Assembly (NCBI RefSeq): GCF_000162755.2
Contig: NZ_JH413796.1
Coordinates: forward strand, 1-50,289
Source: Legionella drancourtii LLAP12
Lineage (GTDB): Bacteria; Pseudomonadota; Gammaproteobacteria; Legionellales; Legionellaceae
Direction of reading: 5' to 3'
DNA: 50,289 nucleotides
Position numbers and translations under genes: made by a program. This document shows positions 1-8,857 of this stretch, in pieces. Within the stretch, counting starts at the first letter, position 1; every line of letters starts with the position of its first letter. The notes under the pieces were generated by a model. It saw only the letters and a list, made by a program, of their open reading frames with translations. It did not search any database and was not told where the DNA came from.

Positions 1-889
1 AGATCCTTGTTATTGAAATGCGAGAATGACCCATATCAAAGCTGAGGATTTGACGTGCTTTTCGATCTATTGCCTTTTCCGCTGCATTCATTTCTTTAAA
101 TTTTTTGCCACCTTCAAATGGACATGCCATTCCTTGTTTATTGGGATCAAAGGATTTAGTCAGCTCTCTATATCGCTCTTGCGCATAGGCATGTCTTAAA
201 CCATGTAGTTTACTGACCCCCATAGCTTTTGCTTGCTCTTCGTAATAACTTAGGTGTTGCTTATAAGTCCTATTGGACGGAATAAGTGACTCTCCTGCGC
301 GAACAAGTTGAGAAACCTTGGCTAACCATTGCCGTTGACCTTCCTTCGTTATGTTTAATGTGCGTCCAATACCTCCTTTTGTCCAGCTAGGTTTAATGAT
401 TAAATGATTGCCATGATGAGCTTCACTTAATGTAAATTTCATGGATTCTTCACGGCGTAGGCCAAAGAGCTTTTGACCCTCTAATGACAGCTTAATATAA
501 GGATCGGTGCATTTGGATAAATCGATATGATGAATTGCTTTATTAATGGTTGAAGCATACGAACGCTTGTTAATGCTGTACGCCGCATTATCTGACTTAA
601 CCAGTTTTGGATCGTTCAGTAAATAAGCTGTCTTTCGTAGTTTGGACATGTAGTTTTTAATTGTTCCTGGATTTTTGCCTTGTGATTTCCAATGTTCCAC
701 CAGCACATAGATGTGCTTTGCTTTTAATCCTTTAATGTGACCGATTTTATACCCTAGCTCATGTAAATCTTTGACGCATCGAAAGAGCATATGGCGCATG
801 TCTGCTTGGCTTGCATAGGAATGGCCATGAGCTTTTTTAACCAGTTCGTTAATTGAAAATTTTGCTGCGCGCAATTTTGTATTACTCAT
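1..889 (-). CDS. Tyrosine recombinase / integrase-domain protein (3' end cut by window)
   Basis: An open frame runs leftward from ATG 889 to the window edge (296 codons). The N-terminal half (about residues 1-100) looks like a SAM-like core-binding domain. The C-terminal half carries tyrosine-recombinase boxes: arginine in FGLRREE (about 145), HGLR with His229 and Arg232, and MGH with His288. The nucleophilic tyrosine should lie just beyond the edge. The start overlaps the stop of the upstream recombinase gene by 8 nt, so the two are probably co-translated. It differs from the tRNA-proximal integrase and more likely acts in DNA processing or rearrangement inside the element; that role is inference. 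Confidence 0.8.
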   Translation of the reverse strand, partial: MSNTKLRAAKFSINELVKKAHGHSYASQADMRHMLFRCVKDLHELGYKIGHIKGLKAKHIYVLVEHWKSQGKNPGTIKNYMSKLRKTAYLLNDPKLVKSDNAAYSINKRSYASTINKAIHHIDLSKCTDPYIKLSLEGQKLFGLRREESMKFTLSEAHHGNHLIIKPSWTKGGIGRTLNITKEGQRQWLAKVSQLVRAGESLIPSNRTYKQHLSYYEEQAKAMGVSKLHGLRHAYAQERYRELTKSFDPNKQGMACPFEGGKKFKEMNAAEKAIDRKARQILSFDMGHSRISITRI

Positions 890-1685
890 TAAGATAACTC
901 CAAAGCGTTCGCCTGGATTGTAGTCCCATTTCGCGCAGGATGGTTTGCTTTGCTAAATAAGGGGATAGAGTTTTGCTCAGCTCTGGATACATATTTTTGG
1001 CATAAACACCCCGATAGCTCTTGGATGAAGGTACACCTACTGCTTTCAATTCATTACTGTACGCGCCGCGTACAGAATGATACCCATACGTTAGAATTAG
1101 GTTTTGCTCTCTACATAAACTTAAAAGTGAGTTTTTCGTTTCTATTTGTGCCTCATTTCTAAAAGGGATCGTCCTATCGTGGCTGTTTGTAGCAATATCT
1201 CTTGTAATCCATAGTTGATGTTCTTGCACGTGAATGGTTGGGCATAGACGCATTGCTTCACTTAAAGTTAAACCAAAATGAATTTGTAGTTCGATCAATA
1301 TTTTTGCAGTAGGGTTTACTAGCCGATCAGAAATATCTTCTGGTAAATGAATTCCTGTTGAGCTGGATTTTTGGTTTTTAATTCCCATGCTTTGATTGCT
1401 AATATCTGGGATGGCATGCTCAATCTTTTGAAAAAAATCACGGATGATAGTCATGTACTTCATTATAGTTGATGGCTTGAGGCGCTCTTTTTGCCAATGT
1501 GTAACAAGGCGTTGAATATGTTCGTGAGTGATAGCATGCCATTTTGGTGGAACATGGCCTATATGAAATAAATCACGAATCATTTTGTGAAGCACAAAAT
1601 GACGGTGCTTTCTGGCTCGGTATGATCCAGTGTGATCATGATGGCAATAATGATCAACTTGTTGCCTGAGTTGGTTTTTTCTCAT
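882..1685 (-). CDS. Degenerate tyrosine-recombinase-like protein
   Basis: A 267-residue relative of the gene that follows it. ATG 1685 is chosen over the longer frame (to 1775) because AGAGG lies 8-9 nt upstream. The core-binding half includes a segment (about 68-90) parallel to its neighbour's. In the catalytic half the box I arginine is threonine (FGLT, residue 140) and the GH motif is GL (residue 255), while H-x-x-R (His203, Arg206) and a late Tyr264 remain. It is therefore probably inactive alone and may act as a partner or accessory DNA-binding subunit. It overlaps the next recombinase gene by 8 nt. Confidence 0.72.
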   Translation of the reverse strand: MRKNQLRQQVDHYCHHDHTGSYRARKHRHFVLHKMIRDLFHIGHVPPKWHAITHEHIQRLVTHWQKERLKPSTIMKYMTIIRDFFQKIEHAIPDISNQSMGIKNQKSSSTGIHLPEDISDRLVNPTAKILIELQIHFGLTLSEAMRLCPTIHVQEHQLWITRDIATNSHDRTIPFRNEAQIETKNSLLSLCREQNLILTYGYHSVRGAYSNELKAVGVPSSKSYRGVYAKNMYPELSKTLSPYLAKQTILREMGLQSRRTLWSYLNE

Positions 1686-2174
1686 TGGTATAACCTCTAA
1701 AACTATTTGCCCTGATATTGGTTTAGTGTTGGTAGAGCGGCCTGCAAGAGTGCGGTACCAGGCATGAAGCCTCAAGGCTCAGTTCAGGGGCAAATCAGTT
1801 TTAAACTGCAAACTTATATTGACCTGATAACATCGGTACTACTGAGTTTTTTGGGGGATGGCCTCCTTAGGTTGAAATGAGTTTAGGGGGCAACAAAGTC
1901 TATACGAATTCATTGTTGCGCATGGGGCAATACAGAAGAGGTATTGTGTGGTTCAATTCTTAAGAATTACATTACGTTGATTGCAATGAGCCCTGCAAAG
2001 TGCAGGTGTTGTTGTGTTCCCGACTTATCGTTCTGCCACAAGATTAAGGAATGAGGGTGGCTATTGCATAAGACCTATTGAGGTTTCGCCGGAATTGCGC
2101 CGGACTCATCAGTTATGCTTAATGAAAGATTAGCAAAACGATTTGTGTTGGACAAGGGGATTTTGATGATTATT

Positions 2175-2205
2175 TTGAGCAATCGCGTTGCATGCGATTG
2201 CTCAA
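2175..2205. repeat. 12-bp perfect inverted repeat, 7-nt loop
   Basis: TTGAGCAATCGC and its exact complement flank the loop GTTGCAT. No T-tract follows on either strand, so it does not read as a simple terminator. It sits about 150 bp upstream of the helicase gene and 45 bp from a second, stronger hairpin. Confidence 0.8.
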
Positions 2206-2250
2206 TCAAGAGTAGTATGTTGAATTTATTTGAAAATTTCGCAGTCCTTC

Positions 2251-2285
2251 GGCTGCGTCACTGCGGATATAGCAGTGACGCAGCC
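2251..2285. repeat. 14-bp perfect inverted repeat, 7-nt loop
   Basis: GGCTGCGTCACTGC pairs exactly with its complement across the loop GGATATA. The stem is clearly more GC-rich than its surroundings and no T-run follows. With the hairpin at 2175-2205 it forms a pair of equal-loop stem-loops just upstream of the helicase gene. Confidence 0.82.
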
Positions 2286-2358
2286 TGTTGTGATGCTTAA
2301 ATAAATTGCTGGGTAATTATGCTATATTTGAATGAGTTTGCAATTAAAGAGAGTCAGT

Positions 2359-5300
2359 ATGTCTAAGCTTGATTTATTTGAATTTGAGAATAAGCTCACT
2401 CGAAAAGAGGCTAAATCTGTTCTAATCGCATATCTGGCCTTAGACACAGTCAGTAATAATGAAGAACTTGATACGGATCTTATTGAGCAAATATATAAAT
2501 CATGGCGCGGTTGTTTAAGTGTAGTTCCTTTTGATGCAATTAACGCAGAGAGCGAACTGTGCTTACGTCAGCCTCAAATTTCTGCATTGTTTTCAATTTT
2601 AGCTCATTGTACAAATCATAAATCAGGAGATGCCACGGTTGTAATGCCTACTGGTACAGGAAAAACAGAGACTATGTTAGCGTCAATATGTAGTTTACCT
2701 GTAAAAAGAGCCCTAGTTATAGTTCCTACCATTAGCTTAAGACAGCAAACATTTAAAAAATTTTTATGCTTAGGTCGATTACGAGAGTTAAAAGCTATAA
2801 ATAAAAATACGTTAAATCCTATAACAGCATTACTGACCGGGGGAATATCAACTCAAGAGGAGTTAGATCTTGCCTTAAAAGCAAACGTAATAGTGACTAC
2901 TCCACAATCTTTAAATAAGGCTGATGAGCAGTTACGTACTAAGCTATTTAAAGAATGCTCACATCTTTTCGTAGATGAAGCTCATCACATAAGAGCTAAC
3001 ACATGGGAGCTTATTAAAAAGAAATTTATAAATAAGCCTGTAATACAATTTACTGCAACACCCTTTAGAGAAGATAGAAAAAAAATAGAGGGGTTGTTTA
3101 TTTATAATTACCCAATATCAGTTGCACAAGAACAAGGCTTTTTTAGGCCAATTAACTTTAAAGCTATCTATGAAATTCATGAAGAAAAAGCAGATAGAAA
3201 AATTGCAGAAGAGGCCGTATCTCGGCTTAGACAAGATTTATCATCTGGTTTTAATCATATTTTAATGGCTAGATGTAATACAAAAAAAAAGGCTGACAAA
3301 GTTTTCAAAATATATCAAGAAAACTATGATGCTCTAAATCCAATTTTGATACATAGCAGCGTACCTCAACGAGATAAAAAATTGCAGGCAATTATTGCAA
3401 AAAAACATAAAATTATTGTTTGTGTCGATATGCTTGGTGAGGGATTTGATTTGCCCGAACTAAAAATTTGCGCACTTCATGATATACATAAAAGCTTAGC
3501 AATTACTTTACAATTTGCTGGGAGATTTATTCGAGGAAGAGATGATCTTGGCGATCCTACATTCATTGCTAATATTTGTGATCAAAATGTTGAGGATGTT
3601 CTCAAAGATTTATACAAGGAAGATCCTGATTGGAACATGGTTTTAAAGCGCATCAGTGAAAGCCGTATCCAACATGAAATTGAAACCCAAAAAATGGAAT
3701 TAAGTGCTAGTAAAATGGGAGCAGATATTCCTTTAGACAACATTAACATGGCGCTTAGTACAGTAGTATATGAAGTTGATAAAGCTAATCTTAATGAGCA
3801 AACATCCTTTGTCCTTGAAAATCACGAAGAGCTTATTTCAAAAATAACTTTTTCAGATTCACAGTTAGTAATTTTAATAACAAAGATTGAAATTCAAACA
3901 AAATGGTCTCCTCAAGGTAATTTTACAATACCTGAGTGGCGTCTCATCGTGCTTTATCTAACTCAAAAAAACAACATGCTTTTTATCCATGATTCTTCGA
4001 AGTCAGGTTCAAGACAAAAGCTTGCTCAGTGTATATCTAAAAAAGCAAAGCTGCTTAAAGGAGATAATGTTTTTAAGTGTTTTGGAAACATTGAAAGATT
4101 AACCTTGCAGAACGCAGGTTTAAACAGAGGTAGAAGAGGCCCTCTCCGTTATGTAATGTATACTGGTATCGATATTGAATCTGCAATTAATGAATTAGTA
4201 CAAGGAGCTTCATATAAATCTAATCTATTTGGCAAGGGATATTATAACGGAAATAAAGTTAGCTTAGGGTGTTCTTATAAAGGTAGAATTTGGTCGATGA
4301 AATCCACATCCTTAGTAAATTGGATGATGTGGTGTGATGATATAGGGCAAAAACTAAAGGATCCCACAATAGATCCAAATTCAATTCTTAACAAAGTATT
4401 GCGCACTAAAGAAATAAGTACTTTTCCAGTTGGTTTGATTCCTATAGCAATCGATTGGCCTGATTATTACTATAAAAATGGTGATTTGTCAGAAATAAAT
4501 TTAGTGATTGGTGACGAAAAATTTTCCTTAGATGAAGCTGAGATAAAATTAATTGATTACACATCAAATTCAATAGCATTTATTATTCAATTCAAGAATA
4601 TCGAAGTTTCCTATAAATATGTACTTCAAAATCAATCTTATGTTGTTAAAAAAACTAGTAACAAAGAAATAAATATAGTTAAAAAGGACTTTTCTCAAGT
4701 AGCCTTACATGATGAGTTTTCTCAAAATTGTTCGCCTGTAGTATATTTTTCTGATGGTTCTAAAGTATTTGATAGCTTTCATATTGTAAGACCAGAAGGA
4801 TATACCATTCCACACATACATAAGGATTGTTTCGTTAAGTTTGAATGGACTATAGATATTCGTAAGGAGTCACAAGGAAGTACGAAGGATAGTAACTCTA
4901 TACAGTATGTGCTACTCAGTGAATTAAAACAAAAAAATTACTGGTTTATTTTTAATGATGATGGGGCTGGGGAAATTGCAGATATAGTTGCTTTTAAAGA
5001 AGAAAATGGACTCCTTTTAATAGAATTTTACCATCTTAAATTCTCGCAAAAGAGTTTAGCAGGATCAAGAATTGGTGATTTTTATGAAGTGTGTGGCCAA
5101 GTGATAAAAAATTGCAAATGGGTAGGTGAACTCGATAACATAATAAATCATCTTAAAGCGAGGGAGAGAAAGCGTATAAATCAAGATCAATCCTCACGTA
5201 TAGAACAAGGGGAGTATAGGAGTTTTGATCATTTGAAAGTACACGGAGGTAGGCTGAAAAAAGAATATAAAATTTTCATAGTTCAACCGGGTCTGGATAT

Positions 5301-5397
5301 TAATTTATTAAGTAATGATGTTGCTGCGTTGTTAGGGGCAACTGACCTATATGTTAGAGAAACAACAGGAAAAAATTTAACAGTCATTGCCAGTTAA
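2359..5397 (+). CDS. Large SF2 (DEAH) helicase with possible C-terminal nuclease motif
   Basis: A 1012-residue protein; ATG 2359 is preferred over 2332 because GAGAG lies just upstream. Helicase motifs are clear: Walker A PTGTGKT (about 97-103), VDEAHH (motif II, about 205-210), TATP (motif III, about 232) and QFAGRFIRGR (motif VI, about 385-394). The long middle part matches no domain I recognise. Near the C-terminus is GEIAD followed by IEFYHLK (D875, E889, H892, K894), which resembles a divergent PD-(D/E)xK-like active site; that is inference. It is a single gene with no methyltransferase or restriction partner beside it, is more AT-rich than the transfer genes, and is read against them. 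A one-gene anti-phage or anti-plasmid defence role is plausible but unproven. Confidence 0.8.
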   Translation: MSKLDLFEFENKLTRKEAKSVLIAYLALDTVSNNEELDTDLIEQIYKSWRGCLSVVPFDAINAESELCLRQPQISALFSILAHCTNHKSGDATVVMPTGTGKTETMLASICSLPVKRALVIVPTISLRQQTFKKFLCLGRLRELKAINKNTLNPITALLTGGISTQEELDLALKANVIVTTPQSLNKADEQLRTKLFKECSHLFVDEAHHIRANTWELIKKKFINKPVIQFTATPFREDRKKIEGLFIYNYPISVAQEQGFFRPINFKAIYEIHEEKADRKIAEEAVSRLRQDLSSGFNHILMARCNTKKKADKVFKIYQENYDALNPILIHSSVPQRDKKLQAIIAKKHKIIVCVDMLGEGFDLPELKICALHDIHKSLAITLQFAGRFIRGRDDLGDPTFIANICDQNVEDVLKDLYKEDPDWNMVLKRISESRIQHEIETQKMELSASKMGADIPLDNINMALSTVVYEVDKANLNEQTSFVLENHEELISKITFSDSQLVILITKIEIQTKWSPQGNFTIPEWRLIVLYLTQKNNMLFIHDSSKSGSRQKLAQCISKKAKLLKGDNVFKCFGNIERLTLQNAGLNRGRRGPLRYVMYTGIDIESAINELVQGASYKSNLFGKGYYNGNKVSLGCSYKGRIWSMKSTSLVNWMMWCDDIGQKLKDPTIDPNSILNKVLRTKEISTFPVGLIPIAIDWPDYYYKNGDLSEINLVIGDEKFSLDEAEIKLIDYTSNSIAFIIQFKNIEVSYKYVLQNQSYVVKKTSNKEINIVKKDFSQVALHDEFSQNCSPVVYFSDGSKVFDSFHIVRPEGYTIPHIHKDCFVKFEWTIDIRKESQGSTKDSNSIQYVLLSELKQKNYWFIFNDDGAGEIADIVAFKEENGLLLIEFYHLKFSQKSLAGSRIGDFYEVCGQVIKNCKWVGELDNIINHLKARERKRINQDQSSRIEQGEYRSFDHLKVHGGRLKKEYKIFIVQPGLDINLLSNDVAALLGATDLYVRETTGKNLTVIAS

Positions 5398-5520
5398 CCC
5401 AAATTAAAAACATTTGGATAAAAGTTGCGCTAATAAGCGCTATTGTATTATTCTAAACTCAGCAAGGGTTCATTCAGAAATTTTGCTTGGAGTATTGTTG
5501 TATTCATTAAGGATGTAATT

Positions 5521-5727
5521 GTGAAAAAATTGATTTTTGTTTTATTGTGTTTCCCTACCCTGATTTTTGCGGATCAAGCCGAAAAAAGTAGCGTAAAAAC
5601 ATTTGAGCAGTTGTGTAAAAATGCCAAGGATGTTTCTATGCGAGAGCATTACTGCAATCTTCTTGAACAACAGAAAAAAGCAGAGGCAATATTTAAAGAT
5701 TTTGAAAAAGATAAATCATCGACCTAA
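5521..5727 (+). CDS. Small secreted protein, unknown function
   Basis: The GTG at 5521 is chosen because AAGGA lies about 8 nt upstream and because it yields a clean signal peptide (VKKLIFVLLCFPTLIFA) ending before DQAEKSS. The mature part is about 50 charged residues with two cysteines (QLCKNA and HYCNLLE) that could form a disulfide in the periplasm. It converges with the leftward transfer genes. Similar small Cys-containing periplasmic proteins accompany conjugation loci, but no family is recognised. Confidence 0.6.
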   Translation: MKKLIFVLLCFPTLIFADQAEKSSVKTFEQLCKNAKDVSMREHYCNLLEQQKKAEAIFKDFEKDKSST

Positions 5728-5753
5728 TCATGTCAGATTGAATCGTTTTTTTT

Positions 5754-5784
5754 ATGGCATTGTCAGTTTATAGTTCAATGCCAT
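5754..5784. repeat. 9-bp hairpin between convergent genes
   Basis: ATGGCATTG and CAATGCCAT flank a 13-nt loop, between the ends of the small secreted protein gene and the DUF1845-like gene. A T8 run lies on the left side on the + strand, the wrong side for a rightward terminator, and reads as A8 on the - strand. It is therefore listed as a repeat rather than a terminator. Confidence 0.45.
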
Positions 5785-5797
5785 ATTTGGCTCTCAT

Positions 5798-6280
5798 TCA
5801 GCCCGAGATAATTCTACTGAGTGATTGGTTAGTAAGCTTTTGTTTTTGTTTCATGTGGGTGAAGTATGTTTGATCGGTCTCAAAACACCCGGCAAGCCGA
5901 AGTAATTTCAAAGTCGCAATGAGTTGGTCATAAACCTCAATCAACTCAGCTAATTTCATACTTAGGGGATTGCATACGATAATCCTCGGATAAAACTGCA
6001 CCACAAAATTAATCTGCTTGTCTTTAAACTCTTTTTTCTTAGAAAGAAGCATCTCAAAGTGTTTAATTTCAGAAGCAAATTCCTGGGTTAGCGCATTGAT
6101 CTGTTGCTCCATTTCATACAACATTTTAAGAGCTGCTGGCTCTTGCCTGCGACATCGCCCAATGACGATGTTCATCTTGTGCAAAATAGCCTCAATAAAA
6201 AGTCTATCTCCACTAATCCTTCTCTCGAATAACTTATACACTTCCCGTGTACGAAGGTTTAAAGTTATTTCTGCTTTCAT
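5798..6280 (-). CDS. ICE protein, DUF1845 / PFL_4669-like
   Basis: 160 residues starting at ATG 6280; GGAG seven nt upstream lies inside the end of traD and rules out the longer start at 6301. The beginning (LNLRTREVYKLF) and the later segments NPLSMKLAELIEVYDQL and LRLAGCF fit the DUF1845/AcaB-like and PFL_4669 families of ICE proteins. Some members of the AcaB group regulate transfer genes; others have no known role. It is the last gene of the leftward transfer block seen here, directly after traD. Family assignment by eye is moderate. Confidence 0.6.
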   Translation of the reverse strand: MKAEITLNLRTREVYKLFERRISGDRLFIEAILHKMNIVIGRCRRQEPAALKMLYEMEQQINALTQEFASEIKHFEMLLSKKKEFKDKQINFVVQFYPRIIVCNPLSMKLAELIEVYDQLIATLKLLRLAGCFETDQTYFTHMKQKQKLTNQSLSRIISG

Positions 6281-6281
6281 T

Positions 6282-8288
6282 TTAATCTCCAAGGTTATCA
6301 TTCAATTGGTTAATTGCACGAATAGCACTTTTGATATCCTTGGGGGCTAATCCATCGTTAACAGGTAAGGGGATTCTTACCTTATATAGCTCTCCGCCAT
6401 TCACTAAAACAAAGGCTTGACCTTTGGGTAACGAGATGATGTCGTTGACATCAATCATGTTGACTTGCGTAGTTTGTACTCGATCTTCGTTGGTGGTATT
6501 GAAGTAAACACCGTCCTCTCCGTGTGGGGTGTCGTTGACCATAGACACTTGAGAGTAATCAACTACGTCAACTTTTGGTAAAACTTTGACTAATAAATTT
6601 GCTGTTTCCTCATTTTTGACACGTAGCATGATAAGGGTGTTTAGGTTTCCCTCGGTTACTTCTGCTTTGGCTTTTGAGCCTAAAGCTACTTCCAAGTCTT
6701 GTTTAGTCTGTGCATAGGCTGTGACTTGAAATCCTGCCCCACCCGCCTTGTTTAAAATTTTTACGAAAGAGTCTTGGATGATTTCAGAAAGCTCATCGCA
6801 ATGTAAATTGAGGCGGTAGTGTGCGTTACTTTCTTTATATATTTTTCCTGCGGTGGATACCAAATCAGATAAGAAGGCTTTGCCGACTGCTTGAGCGATG
6901 TTGGGATTTGTTAGACTGTCTAATCCGATATAGATGACTTGTTTGTTTTTAATGGCACTCATTAGTTCAATTTCGCAAGAGCTTTGTTGAAACGAAAAGA
7001 TGCCTGATGCATTGCTTTTATTAATTTCAGACAATACAGGGCCAATGCTGGCTGTGATTTTATCGTAATAACTTTTGTCCATGATGGCGGCATCAAACAG
7101 ATCAATGATCACTTGATCATGAAGGCTTTCAACATTACCAGAGGTAATAGTTTTGCTGATGTATTCTTGCAAATATTGAACGACTGCTTTTGATCGACTC
7201 ATAGGTGGTGGGGTCTTGCCGTATTTGTCTATGCGGCAATCATTATTGGCTATGATTTCATCTATTGCTTCGTGATAATTTGGATCGTGTGTAGGCAGTG
7301 TAAAATCTGCATAGGTCATGAGTAGTTGATCCAGACGACTAACATAAAATGCTATAGACCTATAAGAAATCGGTTGCCTCATTTCTTCAAGACAAAGTGC
7401 CACGATGTTGGCGTATTTCCAGGCAAACGCGGCAAACTGTTTGCCTTCACCTTCGGCTTGAATTGCATCGGTAATGCGCGTAGCGACTTCACTGACTTGA
7501 TCGTAGTTTTTTAATGGATTGTAATGAGCGGATAATTCAGGAAAACCTAAGTGTACCACTCTAAAATCATGCAATCTTCCACTAGCACGACAGGCAGAGT
7601 ACATATCGCGCACTAAATCTAAATCGCCCTTGGGATCAACAACAATAATCGCGTCCCCATTTCTAATATCCTGATTGATTAGGATACTAGCCAGTCGTGT
7701 TTTACCCACGCGAGTTGTACCTACTACAAAGGTATGCCCAACACGTACTTCTTGTGGAATAGCGATAGAGCTGTCTTGCTCGCCTAATCCATGCAGATAG
7801 GAGCTGCCTCCTACGGGTGGATCAGGTCTAAATGGATTTAATTGTGATGGTTTATTAAGGAGTTTGGCCAATAGAGTCTCCTCATGGTTTTTACAATAGT
7901 TTCGTGCTGCGCGATAGTAGATACTGCGTTGCATAAACGATTCGTTTCTAATTTGTTTGATTTGCTGAAGGCGTTGAGTGTGATGGGGAAGCCAGCGAAA
8001 ACCTTTGCCAAGAAAAAGCCATTTCTTTGAAACTGGAATTTCTGTGGTAGATAAAGCGTAATACGGCATGGCAATTAATCTTTTATGATAGCGTTTAATA
8101 CGCAATCCTTGATAGCCTCGTATAAGGCTTAGAGTCATGAGGCTTAACCCTGCGTAATAACCCATACCTTGAGTCAGTAAAAAAAGATAAGGCTGTGTTA
8201 TGGTCAGTGTTGCCAGTGCACCACAAGTTAAACTGGTATAAAGTTCCGTGGGTTCTCGTAATAGATTTTCAACAGGGTATTGGCTCAT
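6282..8288 (-). CDS. traD: Type IV coupling protein TraD (SXT/TOL-type)
   Basis: The coupling ATPase brings the relaxosome to the mating-pair channel at the inner membrane. In this 668-residue protein, hydrophobic segments near the N-terminus (about 20-60) are followed by Walker A GTTRVGKT (about 190-197), Walker B IIVVDPKGD (about 214-222) and the glutamine-containing AYAQTKQD motif of TraG/TraD ATPases. ATG 8288 is chosen because GGAGG lies 5 nt upstream; three in-frame starts are possible. In related ICEs traD usually lies beside the PFL_4695/TIGR03747 genes. Here it is downstream of TraG with a small membrane gene, a rearranged order. Confidence 0.92.
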   Translation of the reverse strand: MSQYPVENLLREPTELYTSLTCGALATLTITQPYLFLLTQGMGYYAGLSLMTLSLIRGYQGLRIKRYHKRLIAMPYYALSTTEIPVSKKWLFLGKGFRWLPHHTQRLQQIKQIRNESFMQRSIYYRAARNYCKNHEETLLAKLLNKPSQLNPFRPDPPVGGSSYLHGLGEQDSSIAIPQEVRVGHTFVVGTTRVGKTRLASILINQDIRNGDAIIVVDPKGDLDLVRDMYSACRASGRLHDFRVVHLGFPELSAHYNPLKNYDQVSEVATRITDAIQAEGEGKQFAAFAWKYANIVALCLEEMRQPISYRSIAFYVSRLDQLLMTYADFTLPTHDPNYHEAIDEIIANNDCRIDKYGKTPPPMSRSKAVVQYLQEYISKTITSGNVESLHDQVIIDLFDAAIMDKSYYDKITASIGPVLSEINKSNASGIFSFQQSSCEIELMSAIKNKQVIYIGLDSLTNPNIAQAVGKAFLSDLVSTAGKIYKESNAHYRLNLHCDELSEIIQDSFVKILNKAGGAGFQVTAYAQTKQDLEVALGSKAKAEVTEGNLNTLIMLRVKNEETANLLVKVLPKVDVVDYSQVSMVNDTPHGEDGVYFNTTNEDRVQTTQVNMIDVNDIISLPKGQAFVLVNGGELYKVRIPLPVNDGLAPKDIKSAIRAINQLNDNLGD

Positions 8289-8290
8289 CA

Positions 8291-8623
8291 TTACCTCCAC
8301 CAAACCAACAACTCAAAAAAGATTAAAGCGGCCAATAAATAGTTTCTGGCTTGCAACGCTAATTTGATTTGAGAATCATTAATTTCATGGTGGCAACGAT
8401 TACTAAGAACAGTAATCAATCTTGGCCAGCAGCAATATAAAGCGAGATAAAAAAAGCTATGAATGATAAGAAATTTTATTTGATGTGCCTGAAAAAAGTG
8501 GCTGGCACTATTGAGTTCAGAGCTGAATCGGATGAATTGAGGTGCTAGCAATAAAATAAGCACTACTGGCAGAACGGTTTTGCTTATGCCTATAATGAAT
8601 CGACTAATATGTTTATTGGACAT
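8291..8623 (-). CDS. Small membrane protein upstream of traD
   Basis: 110 residues, starting at ATG 8623 after AAGGAG with 7-nt spacing. Three to four hydrophobic segments are visible (around TVLPVVLILLLA, LIIHSFFYLALYCC and LLAALIFFELLVWW). It ends 3 nt before the traD start and is surely co-transcribed with it. It may be an inner-membrane partner of the coupling protein, as other ICEs carry a small membrane gene beside traD. No family name can be assigned. Confidence 0.65.
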   Translation of the reverse strand: MSNKHISRFIIGISKTVLPVVLILLLAPQFIRFSSELNSASHFFQAHQIKFLIIHSFFYLALYCCWPRLITVLSNRCHHEINDSQIKLALQARNYLLAALIFFELLVWWR

Positions 8624-8636
8624 GGGAACACTCCTT

Positions 8637-8846
8637 ATGATTAGGAACACGAAACCAGCGCAGTCTACGGCTTTTAAGGCATTGAAAATGCTTGGCAAGG
8701 TTAGTATGATTGCGTTGCAAGTTATTGTTGCTTTTGCATCGGATGACGATAAAAAAACACGTTTGACCGCAGGAAAAGCTCGACAGCTTTATGAAGATGG
8801 CGTTATTAGTGGAGCAGAGTTTGCCGAACATATTCATGGCGATTGA
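8637..8846 (+). CDS. Small antisense-oriented protein within the transfer block
   Basis: A 69-residue frame on the opposite strand that exactly fills the gap between the small membrane gene (starts 8623, leftward) and traG (ends 8858). It has a basic N-terminus, a short hydrophobic stretch (MIALQVIVAFA), then DDDKK and a helix-like tail LTAGKARQLYEDGVISGAEF that recalls short SHOCT-like helical tails. The start at 8637 is uncertain; ATG 8706 has a better ribosome site (AAGG). Its exact fit and protein-like composition argue that it is real. Function unknown. Confidence 0.5.
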   Translation: MIRNTKPAQSTAFKALKMLGKVSMIALQVIVAFASDDDKKTRLTAGKARQLYEDGVISGAEFAEHIHGD

Positions 8847-8857
8847 TTGAGAGGTAT

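Larger units (their letters stand above)
1686..2358. other. Gene-free 0.67-kb region with several inverted repeats
   Basis: No convincing coding frame is present on either strand; the short frames seen lack ribosome sites. The region holds a 6-bp hairpin (CCTGCA/TGCAGG around 1992-2006) and two long perfect hairpins listed separately. It lies between the leftward recombinase pair and the rightward helicase, so it must contain their divergent promoters. No convincing promoter could be picked by eye. It could also hold the origin of transfer or a non-coding RNA; neither is demonstrated. Confidence 0.55.

Noticed and set aside
950-1162. + strand frame of 70 codons
   Set aside because: Shadow of the recombinase gene on the other strand, with no ribosome site.
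2115-2300. 61-codon + frame in the gene-free region
   Set aside because: It runs through both hairpins, has no ribosome site and an atypical composition.
5746-5784. T8 run plus hairpin as an intrinsic terminator
   Set aside because: The T-run precedes the stem on the + strand and reads as A-run on the - strand, so it is on the wrong side for both convergent genes.
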